Assembly: GCA_037043455.1 (NCBI GenBank)
Contig: JAWPHD010001351.1
Span: forward strand, 1 to 64,000
DNA: 64,000 nucleotides
Source: Cyrtodaria siliqua
Taxonomy: Eukaryota > Mollusca > Bivalvia > Adapedonta > Hiatellidae
Reading direction: 5' to 3'
The translations under genes and the position numbers were made by a program. Position 1 is the stretch's first letter, and every line of letters begins with the position of its first letter. This document shows, one piece after another, positions 10,241-22,040 of this stretch. The notes beneath the pieces were generated by a model. The model saw nothing but the letters and a program-made list of their open reading frames with translations, searched no databases and was not told the origin of the DNA.

Positions 10241-12370
10241 TGTAAAGGTATTGTCATTGATCCGATATAAATAGTATCCACCTACTGTGGACAGACGTTT
10301 AATTTTAGGAACTGTTTTATGTACGGATTCAAAAAAGTAAGTGTGCAGTCATAATTGCATTTTTCGTAATCATATTTACCTTAATAGCGAATGTATTTAT
10401 GTTTAATTTCTGGCAATATCTCCAATCGATCCTTTATACACCTGGCTGGTCTCCAACTGTTCTTTGCGTAAAGGAGTTTTATCCCTTTTAGTTTGCAATA
10501 GCGTAGGACCTACCGTAATTACTGAATGGTCCCTTCGTTTAATTAATGGACGTATTAAAATGTATCCATGAATGTATGTGAAACTCCTTGCTATTAACTC
10601 GTTTCAGATTTATCCATACTGTCCAGACTATCTATTGCACACAAAGTGTCAGGTCTGTCTGATCTGGTTTATTCCTATGTTAGAGACTCTACAGCAGGTT
10701 TCGGGAAGCAGAAGGTACATTTACATACTATACTGAGTCGAAACAGTGTCCACTAAAATTTACATACTATACGGAGTCGAACAGAAAGTGTGCACTCAAA
10801 TTTACATACTATACGGAGTCAAAACAGGAAGTGTGCACTCAATTTACATAATCAACCATATTACGAATATTAAATTACTGTAGCGTTTTCGTCATGCATG
10901 TGTTCAAACATCCTTTCTGTGCGAGAAGTTAAACGTTTCACACTCATGAGAGATTCCAGAAAAAAACAGCAATTAACAAGACGACGGATAGCATGTGTTT
11001 TCCCAATCAACTCCATGCATTTTGTTTTGATCTTTTTTTACTTAAAGGAACTCAGACTCTGTTAGTGGAGGAACTTTTTATAAAAAGGCATCACTATATA
11101 CTTTATTAATGCATAAATTTTGTATATGTTAAAACTTGTTTTTCTAAATTTGTCATTACAACTTTTTTAATATTTCCAAAACAGATGACACCTTCTTTTT
11201 TGACTGTATATAAAAACACTGGTCATATCATTAAAACATGGTCTATCCAGTATGAATAGGTTAGGTAACACTAAATGAGCCAGTTTATATTTTTAACTTT
11301 AATCTGTTCTCTCCAGTGTATATATTCAGTTTTCTGTCTTTATCATGTTTACGGAAATCAGATATTCATTTGCCTGTCTTGATCATGTTTACGTATATAG
11401 AATATCTACGATAAAATGCTATGTTAAACATGTAAGGGTTCTGAAATCGGTTGTCACTTCTTGGATAAACTAGGATGTGTCTTCTTCATTCTGGTTCTGA
11501 AATGAAAATGACATCAGTGGATGACAACCATTATATAATACAGTTTGGTACATACAATATTTAAGTCAGGTGATACAAAATAATGTTTTATTATCTATTT
11601 TAGTAATTCTACACAGAACATCAATAGTTGTTAGAAGAAACACATTGGCAACTATACACTGGGGCAGGATTAATTATTTTTGGACAGTAGAGAACTTCGA
11701 AATTTGAAATATGAAAGTTCAGTGGTATGAGACGGTATAGATTTATTACACGATATCACTTGTTTGAAACGGAAAACATATGAAAACCATGTTCAATATA
11801 ATACTGTCATTTTATTGGCGTAGGAACGTTTCATGTATAGGGGTAGTGGGGTGAAGTGTGGGGGCATTTGCATATGTTGAACTACATATGTTGCAAAACT
11901 CTTAGAACACATCTTTTTTAGCAACATAATGAGACATGTGATGGCCCAAACGATCCTTGTTCAGAAGCCATAGGCCAAGCGACACTGAATTCAGTTTTGT
12001 TTCCGACATACTACACAATATTGATGGAACACAAAATAGAAAAGAAACAAACTGATCTGACCATCATGGACTTTGCCCAAGCAATCAACAAAGTCCCCAT
12101 AGACGTCTATTATAAAAACATCTGCCTCACAGTATTAGGTCAAATGTCCGACTATTAGGTCCCATGTTAACTCAGATGCATTTATAGCTCCCCCACAACC
12201 ATTTCGAAAACAATTACACTGTCAGGCAGTCTCCCCCTTTGTATTTACGGTTTCCTCTGATTCTGTAGACAGGTTCTAAGTCCAAAATGTGAGCATCAAC
12301 GTCAGAGGCATTATCGTCTAACAGATATGTTAACAATCAGTTTTGTAGATAGTTACTTGTCGCTTGGTCA
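10241..12370. other. Non-coding stretch upstream of the zinc-finger gene
   Basis: No gene seen. It holds a short tandem repeat at about 10711-10850 (three to four copies of a 45-50 bp unit with 'tttacatactatacggagtc') and a two-copy motif at 11320-11400 ('gtctttatcatgtttacg'). A promoter or 5' exon for the zinc-finger gene could lie at the left end but no TATA or splice donor can be defended. Confidence 0.4.
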
Positions 12371-13025
12371 GAAGGGTTTATTTTATTTTGTTTATTGTTA
12401 TGCTAAGTAACGTAACAAAAATATGTATAAAAGTCGAACAGGAAATGCAGCTTTCACAGAACACAGTAAACCCCCAAAACACGCAAAAAGACACACATGA
12501 ATGGCAATAGTAATAAAGAATAAAGGCATATAACGTCACAAACACAAAAAGGGTTGACAATAGGGCTTCCGCCTTGGAACGGACAGTAGCAAAAGAGACC
12601 GCTGGGGGTTTAAACCAGGTTATAGGGTGCAACAAACCTCAAACTTACCCTACTGTCATCCAGATAAAACGGGACACTGTAAATAAAGAAATCCCCGCCA
12701 TGAACTATTCTCTAACCAACAAGGCAGCATTAATAGGCAATATTAGTAAAACACAAAGATGCTCGTGTATATATAAATACAAAAAAAAAAAAATAGCCTA
12801 GAAAGCAACAAACAAGTACTCAATGACTTGGCAGAAGCCAGAGCAACAAGAGAATAAACCATTGAGGGCACGATAAAGACAAGACTGCAGACAAACATCA
12901 AACGTCACCGTCCTTTTGGGATTTAGGTAGACGTCATCATAGGGTCCACAGCATGTCCGGTTATCGCACAATTAAAGAGGAAATCATAGTGGCCAACGGT
13001 AAATGGGTCCATCACCAAGCATGCA
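12371..13025. other. Unclassified stretch, possibly a dispersed repeat
   Basis: Two short overlapping opposite-strand frames (12378-12635 and 12574-12801) have no recognisable domain. The text around 12560-12650 resembles repetitive sequence I associate with bivalves, but no second copy lies in this window, so the class cannot be decided. Confidence 0.25.
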
Positions 13026-13193
13026 GTGCGTTGCAAAATGATAGGGTATGGTCATGTCAGTGTTGTCATGATGAGTATATATTGAAAGTTTGATGAAGAA
13101 ATATCATGAAATGAGAAAGTTATAGCCAACGTTAAGTTTTCGTGAAGAAAAACTGAGTATTTAACCCAAATAATGACCTTCAGTGTGACCTTG

Positions 13194-13535
13194 CAGGGCC
13201 GTCGATCTGCCGATTTTGCGTCCGGTAACCGAATGCATTCCGCCCTACAAAAAGTATGTTTTTCTCCCAATTTCAGACTCAAAATTCCCCCCTGAAAAAA
13301 AAAATATTAAAAAAAATATATAACTGGTAACCAGTTATATATTTTTTTTAATATTTACGTAAAATATTGAGAACGAACTGTATTTAATACAAATAAAACA
13401 TGTAGACTATTTAAAACATTGATTATAATCAAAATTATGGCCACAAAATAATTCCCCCTTTCCTGTAAAAGCACGCTAAAATCCCCCCACCCAAGGGTAT
13501 GGGTCGCAGTCCCCCAAAACAGATCGACGGCCCTG
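13194..13535. mobile_element. Non-autonomous hAT-like element with 16-bp perfect inverted termini and 5-bp target duplication
   Basis: Left end CAGGGCCGTCGATCTG (13194-13209) and right end CAGATCGACGGCCCTG (13520-13535) are perfect reverse complements. It is flanked by CCTTG on both sides (13189-13193, 13536-13540). CAGGG ends are typical of hAT superfamily termini. There is no coding capacity. The interior holds a perfect palindrome (13302-13356). Confidence 0.85.
13302..13356. repeat. Perfect palindrome, 27-bp arms
   Basis: Two 27-base arms are exact reverse complements around a single central A at 13329; the arms contain AT-rich sequence plus 'aactggt'/'accagtt'. It lies inside the hAT-like element and would extrude as a near loopless hairpin. 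Confidence 0.9.
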
Positions 13536-13745
13536 CCTTGACCTCATTTTAGTATGGTCAAGTAGATGTTGTCATGATGAGTATATACTGAAAGTTTGAT
13601 GAAGAAATATCAAGAATTGAGAAAGTTATAGCCAACGTGAAGTTTTCGTGACGAACTGACGGACAGACTGACGGGCGGACGACAAAGTGATCCCTATACA
13701 TGTATCGCTTTTTATTCTCGAAAAGGCGACACAAAAACCTTTATT

Positions 13746-14565
13746 ATAAGTAATAAAATGTGTTACTGGACATAGTCAGTGTGTTACTGGACATAGACTA
13801 GTCAGTGCTCCAGATAGGATGAATTACGCATATTTTTTCCACCAAAAACGCACTAAAAATGTAATGCGTACAAAAAGGCATTAAAAATTCGCCGATAAAT
13901 ACTGAAAACCAAATTCCTGCGTACACACATAATAGCTTAGAAAAATATAGTGCGCTCAGTCATACTCAATAGATCTATGAATGCTTAATTATGCTTATTT
14001 AAGTATGAGGTACTCGATCACAAGCAAATTTACTAGAAGATGCTTGCAAGAAAAAAGAATTTGCCCTTTTTTAATAGCTACTGGGATAGCATAAATGTGC
14101 ATGGAAAAATATCGAACGTACTGACCGTATTGCTTTGCTTTTTTCGTCTTCTTATTTCGTATTTCTTTCTTTCTATACTGCCTCAATCTGTATCAGACTA
14201 ATTGCCCCCTGTATGCTTCTTCAGCCGGTTAAACACACAGGTATTATGATGATACAGAGCTGTGCTTGAGTTGTCTCTGCAGTGTTTTAGAATTATGTGT
14301 AAATGGAGATAAAATGTATAAGGGAGATAATACAAGGTTTTATTTGATAAAAGAATGATCTAAATCCTCGGAGAATCGTGAATTTTCAATGCAATTTACT
14401 TCTATTTATTCGAAAATAAATTTGGTCTTAAACTCATCATGTGTCTATAGTTTTTACACGTTTACTTGAAGTGTGATTATAGCATCTGGGATACTTAAAC
14501 CAGATAGCACAGACCTAATAATGATATTTAGTACATACACTATTTTAATATTCTTCAGTAAAATG
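13746..14565. other. Non-coding stretch
   Basis: I see nothing supportable here. The 63-codon minus-strand frame at 13995-14186 is lysine-rich at its start but has no domain. Confidence 0.4.
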
Positions 14566-14569
14566 TTTT

Positions 14570-15110
14570 AAATAGAGAATCTTACATGAGTGACTGTGTA
14601 TTATTGATTTTAATAAACGAGTTGGATGAACTCATAGGATACGAGGCTCTGTCGAGTCACGAATGTAAGATTCTATTTATCACATAACACTACTACGTCG
14701 TGACAGTTGTTAATTTATCTTGCCAAAATACGGCGGCAATTTGTAAGGGAAATCATGGTGTCGTTTAATTTTAATTACGTCAACTACGTTACGCGGCAAA
14801 TAATGCCAAACTATACGTTAATAACAGTCATTCTATGAAGTAAACTTTCAAATAATGATAAATATTTAGGTATCTGAACGTATCGTATGATATACCTTGC
14901 AAACAACTGGGAATACGTAATATTTATAGCATAATATTTCGAGTATATTGTAAATCTGCGGCCCTCGACAAGCAGTATAAATCGCAAACGAGAAAAATAT
15001 GCTATAAATGTTTTGTACCTTAGCCATTTATTCAAGTACGCGCGTGCAAGAAGTTTTAGGACGTTGCAGTTTTCAGTAAACATAAAAGCTCGATCCAATC
15101 AAGAAATAGC
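14570..15110 (-). repeat. Dispersed repeat, copy A (inverted partner at 34870-35330)
   Basis: The segment 'tgagtgactgtgtattattgattttaataaacgagttgga' at 14586 onwards recurs as its reverse complement near 35260-35305, and 'cgaggctct'/'agagcctcg', 'atcttgccaaaatacggcggcaattt'-like and the minus-strand peptide 'YLSLFESLLHRMTVINV' recur in copy B ('YLSLFEILLHKMNVSNV', plus strand). Shared peptides here reflect shared DNA; neither frame is a convincing gene. Confidence 0.6.
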
Positions 15111-15424
15111 ATTATCACGCGGCATGAGCATGACCTATGTTTTGATTATCGCAGCCAATCGCCTTTGTATATTATTGGGAAAATGTAGTGTCAAGGACTG
15201 CTGTTTTGGTAATGGTTTAGTCGTTTTGATTGTACACATTACAACTGCGCGCGCGTAAAATTGAGTAGACCTTGGTATAACTGCCGAATATGTCCTTTTT
15301 ACAACAAGATATTCGTTATCACTGTCCTATATTTGGTATTCTTAACTTTAAAAAGAACCACATTAAATCGTTTACACGGCATATCTGGTATTACGATAAA
15401 GGGGATTAAGATACGTTAAGGCAG

Positions 15425-16702
15425 ATGGCCCTAAATACCGACTGGACTATGCATTATGACAATGATATTAATGTCCACACAAACAATATAACGGAACATA
15501 TAATACACATATCAAAACAATGCATTCCAAATAAATTAGTTCGAATCAAGCCAAACGATCTTCCATGGATTACTACCCCTATTAAATGCTTGATCAGAAA
15601 ACGTAAGCGAGCCTATCGAAAAGCAAAACGAAACAATACACCGGCCAAGTGGGCGAAATTTCGAAAACTTAGAAACGAAGCAATTGACCTTATTCGGAAA
15701 AACAAAGTTGTCCATCTCCAACAATTGTCTGAAAAACTTAAAACTGAAAATCGATCTTCTAAAAACTGGTGGTCAACGTTGAAATATGTTATGTTTTCAA
15801 ATCGCAAGGAATCTGTACCCCCGTTACACTCAAACGATTCTATTATTAACAATGACTTTGACAAAGCAAACTTATTGAATGATTTTTTTCGAGATCAAAC
15901 TCTTATAAATGACAATAATGCTCAAATTCCCGTTTTACCTACTGTAAACGACTCGAGCCTAAGTTCCATTACACTATGTCCTCTTGAAGTAAAACAAATT
16001 TTAGAAACCCTAGCGTTAGGAAAAGCTGTACGTCCTGATACAATTAATAACCGTGTTCTTAGAGAACTAGCTACCGAACTATCAGAACCTCTATGTTCTT
16101 TGTTTAATCATTCCTTAAACGATAGCATTGTCCCGGTTACCTGGAAAGAAGCCCACGTTTGCTCAGTTTTCAAACCTGGAGACCAATCAATTGTTTCCAA
16201 CTACAGACCTATAGCACTTCGCTGTACTGTTGAAAAGGTTTTGGAACAAATCGTTTTCAAACACGTATTCAACTTCTTTCTAACCAATAGCATTTTAACT
16301 TCCCTGCAGTCTGGCTTTGTTCCAGGTGACTCAACAGTTAACCAGCTTGCGTATTTATATAACTTTTTCTGTCAAGCTCTTGATTCTGGAAAGGAAATTA
16401 GGGCGATTTTTTGTGATATTAGCAAAGCCTTTGATCGTGTTTGGCACGAGGGACTTCTTGTAAGATTAAAGGCTGTTGGTATCACAGGAAATCTCTTAAC
16501 ATGGTTCAAAAGCTATCTTACAGATAGAAAACAACGCGTTGTCCTACCAGGTGTCCAATCTGATTGGAATAACATTAAAGCCGGTGTTCCCCAAGGCTCC
16601 ATCTTGGGACCACTGTTATTCCTTATATACATTAATGATATTGTTATAGACATCAATTCAAATTTTTGCAGACGATACTGTTTTGTTTATTGTTGCAGAT
16701 AA
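15425..16702 (+). pseudogene. Reverse transcriptase, N-terminal frame
   Basis: This frame carries a linker domain followed by reverse transcriptase motifs: 'SNYRPIAL' (about residue 259), 'FCDISKAFDRVWHEGLL' with the first catalytic aspartate (about residue 337-353), 'GVPQGSILGPLLFLIYINDI' (about residue 389-408). It then leaves the RT reading just before the FADD box: after about 16665 the peptide becomes 'FCRRYCF', while the +1-shifted frame reads 'FADDTVLF'. One base lost or gained at about 16655-16668 therefore disables an otherwise clean frame. In a living element this would copy element RNA into DNA at a nicked target. The listed Met at 15425 is just the first ATG after a stop; similarity extends upstream. 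Confidence 0.88.
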
Positions 16703-17822
16703 TCCGATATCTGCTGCGAATACACTGAATTCCGATCTCTTGAAAATATCAAATTGGGCAGATAGATGGCTTGTCAAATTTAATCCATCCAAAACTAAAT
16801 CTCTTCTTATTTCACGGAAAGTCAATTTTATCAACCACCCACCAGTTTTTATGAATGACCAGATAATAACTGAAGTCGATGATCATAAACACCTCGGCGT
16901 CCTTTCGTCAAATGATTTATCCTGGCACAAGCACATCGAATATATCAAATCAAAGGCATGGCAGAGGATTAACATTATGCGGAAACTTAAATACAAACTA
17001 GATAGAGTGTCCTTAGAAACTATATATACGTCCTTCATAAGACTTATTTTAGAATACGGAGATATTCTCTTTGATAACTGCACACAATATGAAAAATATG
17101 AGATAGACAAAATACAAAATGAGGCCGCTCGGATAGTAACTGGAGCAACGAAACTTGCCTCTATTGACAACCTATACAAAGAAACTGGGTGGGAAACTCT
17201 CGGAAATAGGCGCCGTAAGCATAAACTCGTTATGTTTTATAAAATGACAAACCACTTAACTCCCAATTTTCTCTCTGAGCTTGTTCCTCCACCTGTAGGT
17301 AATATATCACGGTATGACTTACGGAACTCTACAAACATCCAAACTGTCAATGCCCGTGCCAACTACTACTATGATTCTTTTCTCCCCTCTGTTATTCGCG
17401 AATGGAATAACTTAACCGAAGAATCACGGCACGCCGAAACAGTTATTTCATTCAAAAACTCACTTAAAAGTAATCAAAACAGAACTCCTAAACACTATCT
17501 CTTCGGAGAAAGAAACATACAGATATTGCATACTAAACTGCGTCTAAATTGCAGTTCCCTTAACAATGATCTGTTTTCCAAAAACATGGTAGAATCGCCT
17601 ATTTGTACATGCGGATGTGTTGAAAACGGTGACCACTTCTTCTTTAAGTGCAATAAATATACTGATATTAGAAATGTATTGGTAAATTCATTACCCCGTC
17701 TACCAAATATTACACTGAAAACACTTCTATTTGGAGATCAAAATGTATCGTACGATACAAATATTCTTATATTCGGTGCGGTAAACAATTATATTAAAAA
17801 CTCAAAACGTTTTAACTACTAG
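16683..17822 (+). pseudogene. Reverse transcriptase, C-terminal frame
   Basis: In the frame that overlaps the end of the preceding one, 'FADDTVLFIVADN' supplies the catalytic aspartate pair (16663-16701), followed by 'WLVKFNPSKTKSLLIS' and 'HLGVLSSNDLSWHKHI', the usual post-catalytic blocks, then the thumb. Near the C terminus 'CTCGCVENGDHFFFKC' is a Cys/His cluster of the kind found at the end of these proteins. It ends at a clean stop at 17822. The 380-codon open length with only one frameshift and one upstream stop suggests a fairly recent insertion compared with the shattered L1/Tx1 copy at 1.6-6.4 kb. Confidence 0.88.
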
Positions 17823-18339
17823 ATCGATTTGTTCTTTTGTTGAATTCCCAAATCAACTACTCCCCCATTCCCTGTGTCGCCCCAAATTCCCTAATTTTTA
17901 AAAAAAAATTGATTTACACTGGAGATTTATAAATAAATAGTAATAACAATTAAATGTATTTGCATAATCTATTCATTTAATTTTTTGTTTGTTTGAATCA
18001 AGGATTTGTACAAATCCTTGTTTGAATTTCGTATTTTTCAAGTTACTTTCTATTTTTTCCTTTTTGTTACTTTTTATTATTTCAATTATATCTAAGCATT
18101 ATTCTAGAATATGTATATACAAACAACTTACTTAAGTTCTCATACTTCCAGAATGTATATTGTGAAAATATCTAATTATTGCTGTTTACTATGCCATCAA
18201 CTGTGTACAATTAATATCATACCTAGGAGAAGAACATCATAAGTATCTTACTTCCGTTCTAATCCTTTTTCTTCTATTGTGTACAAATATTATGTTGTAA
18301 AAAGCTTGTGAAATAAAATATGTTTAAACCAATCTGTCG

Positions 18340-19200
18340 TTTATAGCACGGCTGAAATACACCGGCATTTATAGCACGGTTTAGGCTCAGAACTTCAGGT
18401 TTATGAAAATTATATCATAAGCAGGAACAAAGGAAAACCATTAGAGCTATGGTACAAATGTTTTTATGTAACACAATCACAGTGATTCTGTCCTCATACA
18501 CTAGTGTATTACGAGAAATAAGTCGTGGCTTTATTACACCCCCAGAAGCCATGTAAAATGAATACGAGTTGATACCTCGACGCTATAGTTTTGGGGTTTT
18601 GTTTGGCTGGTCAAAGACGTTTATATTGTTTCAATAGAGTTCAGATTCTCAAAATATGTATGTTACATATACATGTATATAAGTAGTCGTCAGTAAGTTT
18701 AGAAACGGTGTACATCTCTTGTAAAATGTGCATGTTGATGGCGGGATAGGGTCTGTTACACTAGTGTGGTAAGTAAAAAAAAAATGAAACTGTTCACTGC
18801 TACATTTGAGTTGATCACTTCCGTGTTCGAGAGGATAAAGCCAATGATAAGCCGATGATATTAAAATCATCATCTCGTCTCCCACCGCTGTGGGTTGGAA
18901 AGTGAGAAAGTATCGATATTTAACAGTAATGGTTCTGCCTATGAATGAATGGGTGGTCTGCCCCATCAGGGCTTTATCTACAGTCCCTGGCCCCACCACT
19001 AAAAATCGGCTGTCATACACAGCATATGCGTTTTGATGCGGGTTTTTGGTTGACTGCGGTCCTTGATTTATATATTTTCTGTTCGACTTTAATTTATATC
19101 TACTTTTCGCATAACCATAAATATCATACTTGGGAAAAAACTACATTGTGATTCGAAATCATGAAACAATGGTTCTATACAACTCCTTGGAAGTATTATA
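18340..19200. repeat. Stretch of shared dispersed-repeat fragments
   Basis: 18479-18553 (with 'gtattacgagaaataagtcgtggcttt' in pieces) is the inverted counterpart of 34855-34925. 18586-18690 ('gagttcagattctcaaaatatgta') is the inverted counterpart of about 42290-42390. 18950-19015 shares 'ccaccactaaaaatcggctgtcata' with the inverted copy at about 19943-19975. No gene is visible. Confidence 0.55.
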
Positions 19201-20200
19201 ATCATTGACCTCTTGTTATGAAATCTCATTCATAGAAGAAAGTGGGACAAATTAAAAATACCCATTCCAGACTATAGACACAGCAGATTTATTGCCCATG
19301 ATTACCAGGTGAGCGACCTAGGGTCATCCTGGCCCTCTTATTTTAAAAACTCCCGGTGTGTCCAATAACTCTTGACTTTCTTGCTCCCTTTCATAAAACT
19401 TTAACCTGCAACCTAACCAAGCTCACAACGCCCCATAACTTGAAAAGTATTTGACCTATGTTCATGAAACTTCACACACATCAAGGAATGTTGTTACCCA
19501 TAACCAATAACTGACTTTCATGTCATTTATTATCATTTTTATAAATCTTTAACTTGCAACCTAACCTGGCTTATAACAATGGCAAAATATTGACATATGG
19601 TCATAAAAACCTGAACAGTTTTTCTTCATCCATTATGCAATGCCGTTGACATGTCCAATAGCTCTGACTTTCATTTCGGCAGAGTTACGGCCCTTTTTCA
19701 TTAAACTTTAACCTACAATCTAACGTACCTCATAACTTGGCAAAATATTGACCTATGGTCATGGAACTCCTTATGAATTATCCACTGCAAGTGTATTACC
19801 CTTTTCATGCACTTTCACAAAATCTACTCCATAATTCATGAAGGGTTGCACCACTTTATTGTTAAATTGTCCTTTTTGAATTAAAACACATGGCAGGCGA
19901 CACAAGTGTTGCGTGGAACACCCTTCTAGTTTCATCACATTTTAGGCTATGTATGACAGCCGATTTTTAGTGGTGGGACCAATATATACTCATCTTGACA
20001 ACATCGACATGACCATATTAAAATAGTATATGGGTCAGGGTCCTTATTATATGGGTCAGGGTCCTTATATAGGCTGAACTAATTTTTTTATTAATCAGGC
20101 CAGTTTGTCAAGGTCATTTATCATGGTCCAAAAAACCTTGTTATACTGACAAAGCGCTGACAAGCGACACACGTGTTCCGCCGAACACAGTCTAGTTTAA
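19200..20200 (-). repeat. Tandem/dispersed repeat with 'gacacaagtgtt.cg.gga.cac' ends
   Basis: Several degenerate units carry 'taacttggcaaaatattgacctatggtcatg' in pieces and 'ctttaacctgcaacctaacc'. Terminal-looking strings 'ggcgacacaagtgttgcgtgg' (about 19893) and 'agcgacacacgtgttccgccg' (about 20164), both followed by 'aaca' and 'ctagttt', match the reverse of 25953-26010. This is the same repeat family in the opposite orientation. Confidence 0.55.
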
Positions 20201-20735
20201 CGTTTAACATTGTTTCATCACGAAATTTTATGGGACGTTTTTAATAGCTAGATCAGCATTCCTGTGAAGTTTCATGAAAATCCGTCAAGTAGTTTCAGTG
20301 GAGTAGTCGCTAGAAGTTTTCATTATATAACTCTATGTAAACAAAGATGGCCACTGGCGGCCATGTTTAACGTCAAATCAAAATAATTTTTGACAAGGAT
20401 CAACATCATGTCATACTGATCATTTTAGAAAAAGTCCCATATCAATATCACTTATAGTTTTCAAGAAGTAGTCGCTACAAACTTGTATTTTGAAAATCTA
20501 TTTTCAGCCATGTCCATCTTGAATTTCCGGCCAACCTGAAATTTTGCTAGGATCAAGAGCAACATTCCTGTGAAGTTTCATGAAAATCCATCCAGTAGTT
20601 ACAGAGGAGTAGTCGCTACAAGTTTTTACTAGATAACTCTATGTAAACAAAGATGGCTGCTGAGAGCCATGTTTAACATCGAATCAAAACGATTTTCGAC
20701 AAGGACCAACATCATGTCATGCTGAATTGAATTGA
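20201..20735 (-). repeat. Inverted copy of the 318-bp repeat found at 60.4-62.2 kb
   Basis: Strings such as 'agtagtcgctacaaac', 'gtcccatatcaatatcactt' and 'acaaagatggccactggcggccatg' are reverse complements of the tandem unit at 60420-62200. About one and a half units are present. It is cut at about 20725 by a SINE-like piece. Confidence 0.8.
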
Positions 20736-20815
20736 ATTGGGGTTTTAAGGCGCACCAACACATTACAGGTTATATGGCGCCTAACAGGCATGAACATGCC
20801 AGGCTCATCTTCCAT
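20736..20815 (-). repeat. Possible SINE fragment
   Basis: 'ggggttttaaggcgcaccaacac' (in two pieces around 20738-20760) followed by 'aggttatatggcgcc' and 'catgccaggctc' resembles the 3' portion of a common bivalve tRNA-derived SINE, reversed. No tRNA-like head is present. Recognition is from general familiarity, so confidence is low. Confidence 0.35.
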
Positions 20816-21311
20816 GTACATCGAGATAAAATATGGAAAAGGGGTCTAGAACTACAAACTTGTTTTTTGAAAATCCATTTATAATGAATGAACTCGCGAA
20901 TATTAATTAAATTAGGTGTGTGTGGTAAAATTGTTCTCCCTAATTCATGATACGCCGCCAGAGAGAAAAGGAAATCGATACAACCTATGAATAAAGGGCC
21001 ATAACTCTGTTGCAGAGCACTGAAACTGAATGAATGGGGCATTATGGCATGTCAACACAAATAGGTCATATTGTGCCCAAAAAAGCGAAATGAAAATCCC
21101 GACAATAATATGCAGATGTACCCTTCATGAGTTCCAATCCACTTAAAACTACAGAATTTGAGTGGATAAACCTGTCAGTCTTCTAAGTACAATACATAGC
21201 ATCTTGTAATTATTCAAAGGGCCACAACTCTGTGGCAGAGCATTGAAAATGAGAACCATGACAATATGCAAGTTGAGCGGAAACGCTTAGGCCAAATAAA
21301 ATTATACTCGT

Positions 21312-21777
21312 GTTTACTGTAACATTGCTGAAAAAAATAGGGTAGGTAGGTAAGCATTTTATTCTATTTTTTTATTTTATTTTTTGGCGAAGTTAATTTA
21401 AGGTGGCGATGAGCTTTGATGAATGGGAAAATGTGGTATTTTAAAAACTACAATAGATAACAAATGAAATTGTGTATATGTTATTGTTTCCCAAAAGGCA
21501 TGGCAACAACTGGCTCTTTTCCCAATCACTTGCAATTATTGCAAAGGGGTAAAACCGTTGAATTTATTTTTTGCAAGTCCGGAAGAGGTTCAGTTCCAAC
21601 AGCAGGACAATGAGCACATGAGTCGGCCGTGATCTCGTGAACATAATTATTTAAAAAAAATCAAAAATCAAGAAAATATTTTTTATTTTTTTTTCAATTT
21701 TTTTAATTTTTATTTTCAATAAAAAAAAAAAAAGGAGTCGGGGGTGTTTTCAGAGGGTCGGTCGGGTTACAGTAAAC
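21312..21777. mobile_element. Short DNA element with 12-bp perfect inverted termini
   Basis: GTTTACTGTAAC at 21312-21323 and GTTACAGTAAAC at 21766-21777 are perfect reverse complements. Inside the left end is 'aatagggtaggtaggtaag'; inside the right end 'ggtcggtcggg'. The same inner strings recur in opposite order at 55840-56765. AT-rich interior with no coding capacity. Confidence 0.6.
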
Positions 21778-22040
21778 TCAGGTATAATTTTATCTGGCCT
21801 TAACACATGAAAACAAGAAATGCGGGACAGACTGACATATGGCAGGACAAGGTAGGAGCTATATGCACCCCCTAAATTTCGGAGTGCATAATAAACTGTA
21901 AAATATATCTTGTAAATGCCATTCCGACTTGCCATAATATCACAAGGGTGCCTGGTATATGGCCGGAGCACCGCTGTAACTCCGAAATGTGAAAGTGATT
22001 TATTAACATTCCATGGAAGTCTGATCACAAAGAAAGAGAA
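21778..22040. other. Spacer 3' of the clathrin light chain gene
   Basis: No feature seen. The 92-codon minus-strand frame at 21750-22028 has no domain and overlaps the end of the neighbouring element. Confidence 0.4.

Larger units (their letters stand above)
13027..13745. repeat. Dispersed repeat pair split by a hAT-like element
   Basis: The block 'gtcatgatgagtatata.tgaaagtttgatgaagaaatatca' occurs at 13066-13115 and again at 13573-13615, so this is a short tandem repeat of the same style as the one at 25950-26280; both end near 'gacaaagtgatccct' and 'ggcgacacaaa'. A 342-bp element at 13194-13535 sits between the two units. Confidence 0.6.
15300..18328 (+). mobile_element. Jockey/CR1-like non-LTR retrotransposon, 5'-truncated, with frameshift at FADD
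   Basis: The coding reading begins inside the end of an endonuclease ('YHCPIFGILNFKKN', near 15315-15350), passes one in-frame stop near 15408, and continues through a full reverse transcriptase and a C-terminal Cys/His region to 17822. A 3' untranslated stretch of about 500 bp ends with 'gtgaaataaaatatg' at about 18313-18328. Upstream of about 15300 the sequence is unrelated, so the element lost its 5' part, as is common after incomplete target-primed reverse transcription. Family placement rests on the motif set in the two open frames listed separately. Confidence 0.85.
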
